From contig JBNKZU010000031.1 in NCBI GenBank assembly GCA_050301795.1, positions 62,001 through 126,000 on the forward strand: a DNA stretch of 64,000 nt, in the 5' to 3' direction. Numbering within the stretch: the stretch's first letter is position 1; every line of letters begins with the position of its first letter. The position numbers and the translations under genes are program-made. Shown piece after piece: positions 50,292 to 60,866 of the stretch. The notes under the pieces were generated by a model, which was given only the letters and a program-made list of their open reading frames with translations, ran no database searches and was not told the origin of the DNA. The DNA is from JBNKZU01 sp050301795 (lineage in GTDB: Bacteria > Pseudomonadota > Gammaproteobacteria > Thiohalomonadales > Thiohalomonadaceae).

Positions 50292-51209
50292 ATGGGTCGA
50301 CGCCGTAAAGCAAAAGGGCGCAAGGTCGACGGGATTTTGCTTCTGAACAAACCGCATGGGATCAGTTCTAATGCGGCGCTTCAAAAGGTAAAACGTCTCT
50401 ATAATGCTCAAAAGGCGGGACATACCGGTAATCTCGACCCGTTTGCGACCGGAATGTTACCCATCTGTCTGGGTGAGGCGACAAAGGTTTCGGCCTATAT
50501 GCTTGATGCTGACAAAAGCTATCTCGCCACCTGCAAATTGGGGATTAAGACTGCCACGGCAGATGCTGAAGGCGAAGTTGTTGAGCAGCGTGAGGTCGGG
50601 AACTACTTAATTGAGGATATTGAACTGGTACTAGATCAGTTCAGGGGTGAAATCGAACAGGTTCCACCGATGTACTCTGCACTGAAACAGAACGGAGTAC
50701 CGCTTTATAAACTGGCTCGTGACGGGATTGAGGTTGAGCGCAAGTCGAGACAGGTTAAGATCTATCATCTTGAGGTGCTCGATTATAGTGGTGATGAGCT
50801 AAAGCTTAAGGTTGATTGCTCAAAAGGCACCTACATTCGTACATTGGCTGAGGATATTGGTGAAGTGCTCGGCTGTGGTGCCCATTTAAGTGCGCTCCAT
50901 AGAACACAGGTTGGCTGTTTTCATGAGGATGGTCTCTACCATCTATCACAGCTTGAACAGTTGGCCGAAGAGGGGTTTGAGACGCTGGATGATGTCCTGC
51001 TACCACCTGAAATGGCGCTTGATAGCTGGCCTGCGGTACAACTCACCGAGAACGGAGCCTACTATATCAAGCAAGGGCAGGCGATTCAGGTACCAAATGC
51101 CCCCAGCTCCGGTTGGGTAAGAATACATGGCGCTTCGGCCGAGTTTATCGGGGTCGGAACGGTGTTGTCAGACGGGCGCATAGCGCCTAAAAGGCTTTTT
51201 CATTTATGA
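50292..51209 (+). CDS. truB: tRNA pseudouridine-55 synthase
   Basis: This 305-residue enzyme modifies U55 in the T loop of tRNAs. The catalytic aspartate is Asp49 in AGHTGNLDPFATGMLP. Other markers are LLLNKPHGISSNAALQKVK and GTYIRTLAEDIGE. The PUA-like C-terminus is present. The ATG follows the rbfA stop without a gap. Confidence 0.96.
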   Translation: MGRRRKAKGRKVDGILLLNKPHGISSNAALQKVKRLYNAQKAGHTGNLDPFATGMLPICLGEATKVSAYMLDADKSYLATCKLGIKTATADAEGEVVEQREVGNYLIEDIELVLDQFRGEIEQVPPMYSALKQNGVPLYKLARDGIEVERKSRQVKIYHLEVLDYSGDELKLKVDCSKGTYIRTLAEDIGEVLGCGAHLSALHRTQVGCFHEDGLYHLSQLEQLAEEGFETLDDVLLPPEMALDSWPAVQLTENGAYYIKQGQAIQVPNAPSSGWVRIHGASAEFIGVGTVLSDGRIAPKRLFHL

Positions 51210-51409
51210 GACGGCCTTTCGATCAGTTGATCGATAAAGATAGGGCATAAGGATAAGCCAAACTACGCGACGACGATCACTCCAATCATGGGGGGTGTCA
51301 CGCTTCTAACAAGCTGTTTTATTGGGGTTTTCCTTGTTCCCCGACAGGACAACAGGTAGAATGCGCGTCTAATTTTTGGATCAATATTTTATTTAAGGGT
51401 CAAGTATCC
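51210..51409 (+). promoter_or_regulatory. rpsO promoter and leader
   Basis: This 200-bp gap contains a good promoter match: -35 TTGTTC (51334-51339), a 17-bp spacer, and -10 TAGAAT (51357-51362), leaving a leader of about 40 nt. A GATC-containing inverted repeat lies close to the truB stop. S15 represses its own leader in E. coli. I could not assign a pseudoknot by eye. Confidence 0.5.
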
Positions 51410-51676
51410 ATGTTAACAAATGAGCAAAAAGCTGAAATCGTTAAAGAATACGGCAAATCAGAAACTGATACAGGTTCACCTGAAGTGCAGATCGCACTGT
51501 TATCAGCCAATATCGATGGTCTTTCAGGCCATTTCAAAACGAATATTCATGATCACCATTCACGTCGTGGTCTGTTACGAATGGTAAGTCAGCGTCGTAA
51601 GCTGCTGGATTATCTAAAGAAAAAGGATATCGAACGCTATCGTTCAGTTATCACTCGTCTCGGTCTGCGTAAGTAA
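51410..51676 (+). CDS. rpsO: 30S ribosomal protein S15
   Basis: This 88-residue primary 16S rRNA binder shows [27 protein letters not shown] and [24 protein letters not shown], both highly conserved. Length is exact for the family. It is followed by pnp after 37 bp. Confidence 0.98.
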   Translation: MLTNEQKAEIVKEYGKSETDTGSPEVQIALLSANIDGLSGHFKTNIHDHHSRRGLLRMVSQRRKLLDYLKKKDIERYRSVITRLGLRK

Positions 51677-51713
51677 AGCCGAATCTGCAAAATAGCCATA
51701 AGGAATAAAAGCA

Positions 51714-53807
51714 GTGACTCCCATTACTAAAGAGTTCCAGTTTGGAGAACATACCGTAAAGCTTGAGACTGGTGAAATTGCCCGTCAAGCAAGTGGTGCC
51801 GTAATGTGTAGCATGGGCGATACCGTAGTCCTTGTTTCATGTGTTGCAATGAAAAAAGCAGTTGAAGGGCGTGATTTCTTCCCTTTAACCGTGAACTATC
51901 AAGAGCGTACCTACGCTGCTGGAAAAATTCCCGGTGGCTTCTTTAGAAGAGAAGGTCGCCCTAGTGAAAAAGAGACACTAACCGCACGTTTAATTGATCG
52001 CCCTTTGCGTCCGCTTTTCCCAAAAGGCTTCAAAAATGAGGTACAGGTTGTTGCAACCGTTGTTTCACTTGATCCTGAGATTGAGGCAGAATTGGTTGCC
52101 ATGATTGGCGCAGCCGCTGCGGTTAGCCTGTCAGGTGCTCCGTTTAACGGCCCACTGGGTGCGGCACGTGTTGGCTATAAAGATGGTGAATACCTTTTGA
52201 ACCCATCGATGAGCGCATTGGCTGATTCTGACCTTGACCTGATGGTTGCAGGCACACAAGACGCAATCCTAATGGTTGAATCTGAAGCAAATCTTCTAAG
52301 TGAAGAGGTGATGCTCGGTGCGGTAATGTACGGTCATGAGCAGTTACAGACGGTTATTACAGCGATTGATGAGTTTGTTGCTGAAGCTGGTGTGACTCAA
52401 TGGGAGTGGAGTGCACCTGAAGAAGATACTGCACTTGCAGAGGCTGTTGCCGCAGCAGGTGAAGCCGCGATAACCGAAGCTTATCAAATCAGTGAAAAGT
52501 TGGATCGCTATGATGCGTTGAATGCGATTCGTTCAGATATCGTCGAAAAGCTCACTGACGAAGCCTCTGAACAGAGCTGGAGTGCTGCTGAAGTTGATGG
52601 TGCCATTGGCAAGCTTGAGAAGAAGATTGTTCGTGGTCGCATCATTGATGGTAATCCACGTATTGATGGTCGCGATACACGCACGGTTCGACCAATCACT
52701 GTAAAAACCGGTGTACTACCACGTACCCATGGCTCAGCACTGTTCACCCGAGGTGAGACACAAGCGATTGCTGTCACTACGCTTGGGACAACCCGCGATG
52801 CACAAATCATTGATGCCATCGAAGGTGAGCGCAAAGAGAACTTTATGCTGCACTACAACTTCCCACCTTACTGTGTTGGTGAAACCGGTATGGTCGGCAG
52901 TCCTAAGCGCCGTGAGATTGGTCATGGCAGATTGGCAAAACGTGGCGTTGCAGCAGTGATGCCATCGGTTGAAGAGTTCCCATACACTATTCGTGTCGTT
53001 TCTGAGATCACTGAATCAAACGGTTCAAGCTCAATGGCCAGCGTATGCGGAAGCAGCCTTTCAATGATGGATGCTGGTGTTCCATTAAAAGCACCTGTTG
53101 CTGGTGTTGCAATGGGGCTCATCAAAGAAGAGAACAAGTTTGCAGTATTGACCGACATCATGGGTGATGAAGATCATCTTGGTGATATGGACTTTAAAGT
53201 TGCAGGATCTGATGATGGCGTTACCGCGCTGCAAATGGATATTAAAATCACTGGCATCACTAAAGAGATTATGGAGCAAGCACTGGCACAGGCCAACGAA
53301 GCTCGTCTTCATATTCTAGGTGAAATGGCTAAAGTGATCTCATCAGCACGTGAAGAGATGTCAGATTTTGCGCCTCGCTACATCACTTTCAAAATCAATC
53401 CAGACAAGATTCGTGATGTTATCGGTAAAGGCGGTGCTACCATCCGCGCACTGACCGAAGAGACTGGAGCTGATATCGAGATTACCGATGATGGCACAGT
53501 TAAGATTGCTTCTGTTGATAATGCTGCGGGTCGTGAAGCACAGCGCCGTATCGAACAGCTTACTGCAGATGTTGAAGTGGGTGTTGTTTACGAAGGTAAG
53601 GTTGCCAAGCTGATGGACTTCGGTGCCTTTGTAACCATCCTGCCTGGAAAAGATGGTCTGGTACATATCTCTCAAATCTCAGAAGAGCGAGTTGAGAAGG
53701 TAAGTGACAAGCTGTCAGAAGGTGACATCATTAAGGTTAAAGTACTGGAAATCGACAAGCAGGGTCGTATTAGACTGAGCATGAAAGCTGTTGATGCAGA
53801 TGCTTAA
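51714..53807 (+). CDS. pnp: Polyribonucleotide nucleotidyltransferase (PNPase)
   Basis: This 697-residue phosphorolytic 3'-5' exoribonuclease is part of the RNA degradosome. Two RNase PH domains flank a helical linker (residues about 10-215 and 305-535). Conserved segments include [34 protein letters not shown] and [23 protein letters not shown] domain ([16 protein letters not shown]) and an S1 domain ([20 protein letters not shown]) close the protein. The GTG start has AAGGAAT upstream. Confidence 0.97.
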   Translation: MTPITKEFQFGEHTVKLETGEIARQASGAVMCSMGDTVVLVSCVAMKKAVEGRDFFPLTVNYQERTYAAGKIPGGFFRREGRPSEKETLTARLIDRPLRPLFPKGFKNEVQVVATVVSLDPEIEAELVAMIGAAAAVSLSGAPFNGPLGAARVGYKDGEYLLNPSMSALADSDLDLMVAGTQDAILMVESEANLLSEEVMLGAVMYGHEQLQTVITAIDEFVAEAGVTQWEWSAPEEDTALAEAVAAAGEAAITEAYQISEKLDRYDALNAIRSDIVEKLTDEASEQSWSAAEVDGAIGKLEKKIVRGRIIDGNPRIDGRDTRTVRPITVKTGVLPRTHGSALFTRGETQAIAVTTLGTTRDAQIIDAIEGERKENFMLHYNFPPYCVGETGMVGSPKRREIGHGRLAKRGVAAVMPSVEEFPYTIRVVSEITESNGSSSMASVCGSSLSMMDAGVPLKAPVAGVAMGLIKEENKFAVLTDIMGDEDHLGDMDFKVAGSDDGVTALQMDIKITGITKEIMEQALAQANEARLHILGEMAKVISSAREEMSDFAPRYITFKINPDKIRDVIGKGGATIRALTEETGADIEITDDGTVKIASVDNAAGREAQRRIEQLTADVEVGVVYEGKVAKLMDFGAFVTILPGKDGLVHISQISEERVEKVSDKLSEGDIIKVKVLEIDKQGRIRLSMKAVDADA

Positions 53808-53834
53808 TTAGTACTCAGTACTACCGAAAAGAGA

Positions 53835-53859
53835 GGGTGCTTTTTAGCACCCTTTTTTT
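53835..53859 (+). terminator. Intrinsic terminator after pnp
   Basis: The GGGTGCT/AGCACCC stem has a TTTT loop and is followed by a run of seven T residues. It closes the rimP-to-pnp series. Confidence 0.88.
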
Positions 53860-53882
53860 ATGTGGAAAATACTAAGGAACTC

Positions 53883-53920
53883 GCAAAGGCGCAAAGGCGC
53901 AAAGGCGCAAAGGCGCAAAG
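53883..53920. repeat. Octamer tandem repeat GCAAAGGC
   Basis: The 8-bp unit GCAAAGGC is repeated four times and followed by a partial fifth copy. It lies just after the pnp terminator in non-coding AT-rich DNA. Similar CGCAAAG repeats are widespread in proteobacterial intergenic regions. Copy number is likely to vary between strains. Confidence 0.85.
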
Positions 53921-54058
53921 ATCGCTAAGAAAGATATCTTTGTACTATAGTGCTTTTGTAGAGCATAAATTAGTTGTTAGTGCTATATACTGTTTTTAAT
54001 TGTGAATATATTTAGTAGTGTTAACTGATATCTACGAAAAATAAAGAAGATAATAGAA

Positions 54059-54778
54059 ATGCTTAAAATACGGATATTATTTATTGGTGTGTTTTTATTC
54101 TTGAACATGTTCTTCATTCTGACCACTTTTAACCCTTCAGGGTGGTTATATTCATTATGCATTTTTATTTTTACATTACCGTTAATCATTAATTGCCGAT
54201 GGGCATACACCATTGATAAGTTAAGATCTTTATTTTCTACGATACGTGAACAATCAGATTATTTAGATAGTGAAATTAAAAATATATGGAATAGAGACTT
54301 AAACATTGTTAGAACCAGATTGATATTAATTAGAGCAAATAATAAAGAAATTCATGAACTTACAGATGCGATAAATACTATTGACGCATATTTAAGTCGA
54401 AATAATAAGTGCTTTTTATCCGTTACCAGAGGGCATATTGTAATTACTGGATGGTTACTGTTTTTTATCTTTAATGTATTTCTAGTATTGTATGGTGCAA
54501 GTGGTTTATTAGAAGGTGTCATTTACATACCAAAACGATATGGAAACGACGGAAGTTATTATTCTGGTTTTTTAGGGTACGGTATCTCAATTGTTATTAT
54601 CCTCGCAGGGTTCTCATTTAATACATACTTTATTGAGAAAAGTAACAAAGCTTCGGATAAACTGAAAAAACTGGCTACGAAAATTAACACGCTATTTCTG
54701 TATTTTTGTTGGTTTGTAATTGTATTTCTTACTCTCAAAATATTTAATGAACACTTGTTTACTTATTTAAATTTCTGA
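54059..54778 (+). CDS. Hypothetical membrane protein, AT-rich orphan
   Basis: This 239-residue protein has about five hydrophobic segments: ILFIGVFLFLNMFFILTTF, WLYSLCIFIFTLPLIINC, ITGWLLFFIFNVFLVLYGA, GYGISIVIILAGFSFNTYF and TLFLYFCWFVIVFLTLKIF. A soluble helical loop lies between the second and third. No family is recognised. Its base composition is far more AT-rich than the flanking pnp and dapE, which suggests acquired DNA. It is convergent with dapE. Confidence 0.55.
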   Translation: MLKIRILFIGVFLFLNMFFILTTFNPSGWLYSLCIFIFTLPLIINCRWAYTIDKLRSLFSTIREQSDYLDSEIKNIWNRDLNIVRTRLILIRANNKEIHELTDAINTIDAYLSRNNKCFLSVTRGHIVITGWLLFFIFNVFLVLYGASGLLEGVIYIPKRYGNDGSYYSGFLGYGISIVIILAGFSFNTYFIEKSNKASDKLKKLATKINTLFLYFCWFVIVFLTLKIFNEHLFTYLNF

Positions 54779-54793
54779 GGATTTTTGTCTAGC

Positions 54794-56373
<1,580 letters not shown>

Positions 56374-56520
56374 TTTATTACCTCTGAGATTACTATGAAG
56401 AAATAGAGTTATAGCGTCGCTATTATAAGTGCGAACAATCTAAAATATCAATTACTATAAATTCTATTGGTTTTATGGTTAATCTTTATGATGTGAGTGA
56501 AATAAAACTCATATAAATGA

Positions 56521-56865
56521 CTAGTTTATAAATATCTGTTTGTATAGCTTTTCATTAAACCCGATTACTATACTGCCATCATTTTCAATAATCGGCCTTT
56601 TAATCAGTAATGGGTTTTCACACATTAATTCAAAAGCAGATTGAGTATCGATACTCTCTTTAACCTTCTTATCAACATTTCGCCATGTGGTACTACGTTT
56701 GTTGAGTAATGCCTCCCATCCTGACTCTTTTATCCACTCAAGCAATGTTTGATGCTGCAATCCTTTCTCGCGAATATCATAAAAGAAATAGTCTATTTGA
56801 TGATGTTCAAACCAACGACGTGCTTTTCTAACAGAGTCGCAGTTACTAATACCATAAATAATCAT
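56521..56865 (-). CDS. yffB: ArsC/Spx-family reductase YffB
   Basis: This 114-residue thioredoxin-fold protein of the ArsC family opens with MIIYGISNCDSVRKARRWFE, with a single cysteine and no second active-site cysteine nearby. NPLLIKRPIIE is the ArsC-type cis-Pro region. yffB is linked with dapE in many gammaproteobacteria. It is not a demonstrated arsenate reductase. AGGAGGAG gives a very strong ribosome binding site. Confidence 0.85.
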   Translation of the reverse strand: MIIYGISNCDSVRKARRWFEHHQIDYFFYDIREKGLQHQTLLEWIKESGWEALLNKRSTTWRNVDKKVKESIDTQSAFELMCENPLLIKRPIIENDGSIVIGFNEKLYKQIFIN

Positions 56866-56948
56866 GATTTCTCCTCCTGATATCTGATGATGACAATAAT
56901 TAAAAAAGGACAGAAGATCTGTCCTGATTTAATTGGAGTTAATCAATG

Positions 56949-57773
56949 TTAGATGTCTCTTAACAGTTCATTGATCCCTACTTTAGAACGGGTTTTTTCA
57001 TCAACCTTTTTGACAATTACGGCACAATAGAGACTGTAGGTTCCATCTTTTGATGGAAGGTTACCAGAGACAACGACAGAGCCGGCAGGAACGCGTCCAT
57101 AATGAACTTCTCCGGTTTCACGATCATAGATTCTTGTGGATTGACCGATATAGACACCCATTGAGATTACCGATCCTTCCTCTACTATCACTCCTTCAAC
57201 CACCTCTGAACGTGCACCGATAAAACAGTTATCTTCAATAATGGTTGGTGAGGCTTGGAGTGGTTCAAGAACTCCACCAATCCCGACTCCACCAGATAGG
57301 TGTACATTTTTTCCGATTTGGGCACAGGATCCGACAGTCGCCCAGGTATCAACCATAGTGCCACTATCGACATAAGCACCGATATTGACATAAGAGGGCA
57401 TCAACACTGTGCCAGAGGCAATATAAGAGCCACGTCTTGCGGCGGCAGGCGGAACAACACGTACGCCACTTGCGGCAAACTCTTCATTACTCAGATCGCC
57501 AAATTTCGAAGGAACCTTGTCGTAGTAATTTGTATATCCATCACGAATGATTTCGTTATCACGAATTCTGAATGATAGTAATACAGCCTTCTTTAACCAC
57601 TCGTTGACAACCCAGTCACCAACACCACGACGCTCAGCAACACGCTCTTTGCCGCTATCCAGTAGTGAAATAGCCTCTTCAACAGCATCCTTGATCTCTG
57701 GTGTTACGTTATTTGGTGTGATTTCGGCACGATTTTCAAAGGCCTGTTCAATGATTACTTTCAGGTTACTCAT
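56949..57773 (-). CDS. dapD: Tetrahydrodipicolinate N-succinyltransferase
   Basis: This 274-residue left-handed beta-helix enzyme transfers succinyl from succinyl-CoA in the diaminopimelate pathway. Hexapeptide repeats are visible in [38 protein letters not shown] and [20 protein letters not shown]. It starts 3 bp after the dapC stop, so both are co-translated. Confidence 0.96.
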   Translation of the reverse strand: MSNLKVIIEQAFENRAEITPNNVTPEIKDAVEEAISLLDSGKERVAERRGVGDWVVNEWLKKAVLLSFRIRDNEIIRDGYTNYYDKVPSKFGDLSNEEFAASGVRVVPPAAARRGSYIASGTVLMPSYVNIGAYVDSGTMVDTWATVGSCAQIGKNVHLSGGVGIGGVLEPLQASPTIIEDNCFIGARSEVVEGVIVEEGSVISMGVYIGQSTRIYDRETGEVHYGRVPAGSVVVSGNLPSKDGTYSLYCAVIVKKVDEKTRSKVGINELLRDI

Positions 57774-57776
57774 GAG

Positions 57777-58973
57777 TTACTCCCGGATCTCTTTTATAAA
57801 GTCAGTTATTCGTTCTGCGGCTTCAATACATTCATCGTATGATGCAACAAGTGCCATGCGGATTCTATTCTTTCCCGGATTTATTGCGTGGGCTGTTCTG
57901 GAGAGATAGCTGCCTGGCAATACGGTTATGTTTTGTTGTTGAAACAGCTTTTGTGCAAACTCTGTGTCATCCATACCTACATTTGGCCATAGATAGAAAC
58001 CACCTTCTGGCTGTATAACATCTAGGTATGGTGAAAGGATATCAAGTACCGCGATATATTTTTGTCGATAGAGTTGTCGGTTTTCGATCACATGTTGCTC
58101 ATCGTCCCAGGCTGCGATACTTGCCATCTGAGTGTGCGGAGGAAGCGCACAACCATGATAGGTTCGATAGAGCAAAAACTTCTTGAGAATCGTGCTGTCG
58201 CCAGCGACAAACCCAGATCTTAGTCCAGGAAGATTCGAACGCTTCGACAGACTATGAAACACAACGCATCTTTTGTAGTCATCATTCCCCATCATCTGAG
58301 CGGCTTGTAGTAGTCCGGGAGGTGGTGATGCTTCATCGAAGTAGAGTTCTGAATAGCACTCATCCGATGCAATTATAAAATCATATTTTTCTGCAAGATT
58401 GATAAGTCGTTGCATCAACTCAATCGGAGCAACTGCCCCGGTCGGGTTTGCCGGTGAGCAGAGGTAAAATAGCTGGCACCGTTGCCACTCCTCTTCAGAG
58501 ACTGAATCGATATCGGGTAAGTTGTTGTTATTTGATGTTGTGTTCAAAAAATATGGTGCTGCTCCAGCAAGGAGTGTGGCGCCCTCATAGATTTGATAGA
58601 ACGGGTTAGGCATCATCACCAAGGCATTGGCATCGCGATTCACCACGGTTTGAGCAAAGGCGAAGAGTGCCTCACGTGTTCCGGCAACAGGTAACACCTG
58701 CTTGTCGGGATCAATGGCTTGCTTAAGTGCGTATCTTGAGGTTAACCAGTGTGCAATCGACGCTCTAAGTGCTTCACTGCCTTTGGTTAGAGGATAGTTT
58801 GCTAATCCTGAGAGTCCCTCAATGAGTCTTTCGGTGACAAATTGAGGCGGTTTGTGTTTTGGCTCGCCGATCGAGAGGGCGATATGTGGCTTGTCTACCG
58901 GTGTAATTCCCGCTTTTAATTGGTTCAGCCGTTCAAACGGGTAGGGCTGTAGACGCTCTAAATCTTGATTCAT
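57777..58973 (-). CDS. dapC: Succinyldiaminopimelate transaminase
   Basis: This 398-residue PLP aminotransferase of fold type I makes N-succinyl-LL-2,6-diaminopimelate precursor. The PLP lysine lies in HSLSKRSNLPGLRSGF near residue 240. SPANPTGAVAPIE and SDECYSELYFDE are the cofactor-contacting segments. It is the first gene of the dapC-dapD-yffB-dapE minus-strand unit. Confidence 0.92.
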   Translation of the reverse strand: MNQDLERLQPYPFERLNQLKAGITPVDKPHIALSIGEPKHKPPQFVTERLIEGLSGLANYPLTKGSEALRASIAHWLTSRYALKQAIDPDKQVLPVAGTREALFAFAQTVVNRDANALVMMPNPFYQIYEGATLLAGAAPYFLNTTSNNNNLPDIDSVSEEEWQRCQLFYLCSPANPTGAVAPIELMQRLINLAEKYDFIIASDECYSELYFDEASPPPGLLQAAQMMGNDDYKRCVVFHSLSKRSNLPGLRSGFVAGDSTILKKFLLYRTYHGCALPPHTQMASIAAWDDEQHVIENRQLYRQKYIAVLDILSPYLDVIQPEGGFYLWPNVGMDDTEFAQKLFQQQNITVLPGSYLSRTAHAINPGKNRIRMALVASYDECIEAAERITDFIKEIRE

Positions 58974-59002
58974 TTTTTCGGGCTATGCTTGAAAGAGGTG
59001 GC

Positions 59003-59031
59003 ATTATATTGGATATAGGTTTAGTCATAAA
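59003..59031 (-). promoter_or_regulatory. Possible promoter of the dapC-dapE cluster
   Basis: On the minus strand, TATAAT (plus-strand 59003-59008) is preceded, after 17 bp, by TTTATG (59026-59031). The -10 is consensus and the -35 is weak. Confidence 0.35.
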
Positions 59032-59060
59032 CTGATAGCAACAGATTAATGGGTGTTTTT

Positions 59061-59417
59061 ATGCATATTCATCATGTCAGTATCATTATTTCGGATATCG
59101 AGCGCTCCAAAGCCTTCTATTGTGAGATATTGGGTTTGGAACTGGCTCAGCGTCCTCAACTCGGATTTGATGGATATTGGCTAAAGATCGGTGATGCTCA
59201 AATCCATCTACTACAATTAGATAACCCTGATCCGGTTTCTGGACGGCCTGAGCATGCAGGACGTGATCGTCACTTGGCTTTGCAGGTGGATGATCTTGAT
59301 ATGATGCGACAAAAACTTGAGATGAGTCATATACCCTTCACTTTAAGCCGATCAGGTCGCAAGGCGCTATTTTGTCGAGATCCTGATGGAAATGGTATAG
59401 AACTTTTAGAGGGGTAG
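59061..59417 (+). CDS. VOC family (glyoxalase-like) protein
   Basis: This 118-residue vicinal-oxygen-chelate fold protein shows the two paired beta-alpha-beta modules: HHVSIIISDIERSKAFYCEILGLE and RHLALQVDDLDMMRQKLEMSHIPF, ending with FCRDPDGNGIELLEG. Metal ligand candidates are His4/His5 and the final Glu. The substrate cannot be inferred. An in-frame ATG at 59049 is an alternative start. It is divergent from dapC. Confidence 0.8.
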   Translation: MHIHHVSIIISDIERSKAFYCEILGLELAQRPQLGFDGYWLKIGDAQIHLLQLDNPDPVSGRPEHAGRDRHLALQVDDLDMMRQKLEMSHIPFTLSRSGRKALFCRDPDGNGIELLEG

Positions 59418-59487
59418 ACATAAATATTTTTGTATTTCTAATGGCTGAAAAGCAATATGAAATAAGATAGAGTGTTTTTATCAGTCA

Positions 59488-60069
59488 ATGCCCTTGGCTC
59501 TCTGGAACGATATTGTGGAAAAAGAGTTTAACAAGTTTGAAAGTTTGACCAATTCTGTTCGGCACTTTGAACGTGTAATGCGATCGGTCATGCATGTTCA
59601 GAATCGCCATGGGGATCGCATTAAAGTCAGCATCAGGGCAGGCATGGCGTTTATTGTTTTAATCGCGGTTTCGATTTTCCTTACCCTTTACAGCATGGCA
59701 ACCCAAATTCAGCGGGTTTCGATCGCCGTTGGTGAGATGAATCGCTCATTTGATGTGGTTTCAGAGCGTATGGAGCGAATGGATCAACTCATGCTGTCAC
59801 TTGAGGGAAATATCTCCCAGATTTCGGTTATTGCCGATACGATGCCGTTAATGGATATTGAGATGGCTAAACTCAGTAATACGATTGATTCGATGAGAAA
59901 TGAGATGGCTGCAATAAGCAGTGACGTCTCTGCTGTAAAGGTTCAGAGTGAACATATGCGGGACACTTCTGCACGTATGGCGGCGGGTATCTATCGTATT
60001 AATGGTGAAGTGAACCATATGGCACAACCAGCAAGAACGCTTAATAATATGACCCCATTCATGCCATAG
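59488..60069 (+). CDS. Single-TM coiled-coil protein, paralogue 1
   Basis: No family is recognised for this 193-residue protein. One membrane helix lies at about residues 50-75 (AGMAFIVLIAVSIFLTLYSM) after a cytoplasmic, partly charged N-terminus. A long Met-rich periplasmic helix/coiled coil follows, full of MxxM and LxxxI heptads. The C-terminus GEVNHMAQPARTLNNMTPFMP echoes that of the next gene. A GTG at 59515 has a better GGAA ribosome binding site and could be the true start. Possibly it forms a hetero-oligomer with its neighbour. Confidence 0.6.
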   Translation: MPLALWNDIVEKEFNKFESLTNSVRHFERVMRSVMHVQNRHGDRIKVSIRAGMAFIVLIAVSIFLTLYSMATQIQRVSIAVGEMNRSFDVVSERMERMDQLMLSLEGNISQISVIADTMPLMDIEMAKLSNTIDSMRNEMAAISSDVSAVKVQSEHMRDTSARMAAGIYRINGEVNHMAQPARTLNNMTPFMP

Positions 60070-60080
60070 CAGATGTTAGG

Positions 60081-60641
60081 ATGACGAGATTGAACGAAGA
60101 GCAGCAACTCAGACTTAATCAACAAATCGCCAAGACACTGGTTCGTCTTGAGCATGATGCTGAGCGCCATCGTGGTGCACATTTCTATCATGTTCGTCGG
60201 ACTGATATCTATGTGAAGCTGGTGATTGCGCTTGTTGTTATTCTAGGACTGTTTAACATCTATTACCTTTCTCATTCGTATGATCAGATGTACAACATTG
60301 TCGATGATATTACGGATATGAATAAAAAGGTGATCAAGGTGTCCACACACATGATTAGTCTTACCGATACCATGGAGAAGGTGAATACCCATATTGATCG
60401 AATGCCGCTGGTCTCACTTTCGACAAAATCAATCTCGGACAGAATGCCGAATATTAATAATTCAATTCATAATATGTTGCTGGATATGAATTCGATCAAT
60501 CATGAGATGGATAAGCTTACCGGTTCACTCGATCTTCTCAATGCTAACTTTAACAACATCACCACAGGGATTGATGTGATGGGTGGTAATGTGAATCAGC
60601 TCTCCAGACCTATGGGTGTGTTAAACAACTTCCTTCCATAA
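60081..60641 (+). CDS. Single-TM coiled-coil protein, paralogue 2
   Basis: This 186-residue protein repeats the plan of the preceding gene: a soluble N-terminal helix, one membrane helix (LVIALVVILGLFNIYYLS) at about residues 51-68, a Met/Asn-rich coiled coil, and a closing motif VNQLSRPMGVLNNFLP. The two genes are 11 bp apart and look like an old tandem duplication. No known family is assigned. Resemblance to MCP-type coiled coils is only compositional. Confidence 0.6.
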   Translation: MTRLNEEQQLRLNQQIAKTLVRLEHDAERHRGAHFYHVRRTDIYVKLVIALVVILGLFNIYYLSHSYDQMYNIVDDITDMNKKVIKVSTHMISLTDTMEKVNTHIDRMPLVSLSTKSISDRMPNINNSIHNMLLDMNSINHEMDKLTGSLDLLNANFNNITTGIDVMGGNVNQLSRPMGVLNNFLP

Positions 60642-60866
60642 ATCCCCGCTTTTTCGATGGTTCGACGCCATTGGCGCTAATTCTTAATATTGGCTTAATT
60701 ATTTAAGATAAATTTCTGATTGTGTGAGTGAAATCACACGAAGCCACCCCTCATTAATACTTTTGTGTTACTTACCTAAAAAACGATTCCAATTAAGATG
60801 TTATCCAAATAAATAAGGATAGTGATTGAGATCATGCAAAATAATAACGATTCAGGTAGAGATAAT
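60642..60866. promoter_or_regulatory. Upstream region of the second giant lipoprotein
   Basis: The 225-bp gap has no independent gene. TAATACTTTTGTGTTA at 60755-60770 differs by one base from the motif upstream of the first lipoprotein (7741-7756). A GTGTGAGTGAAATCACAC inverted repeat lies at 60722-60739. AGGTAGAG precedes the preferred start at 60867. The promoter itself is not evident. Confidence 0.4.

Noticed and set aside
53883..53920. CRISPR array
   Set aside because: The units are only 8 bp, directly abutting and without spacers; no cas genes are present.
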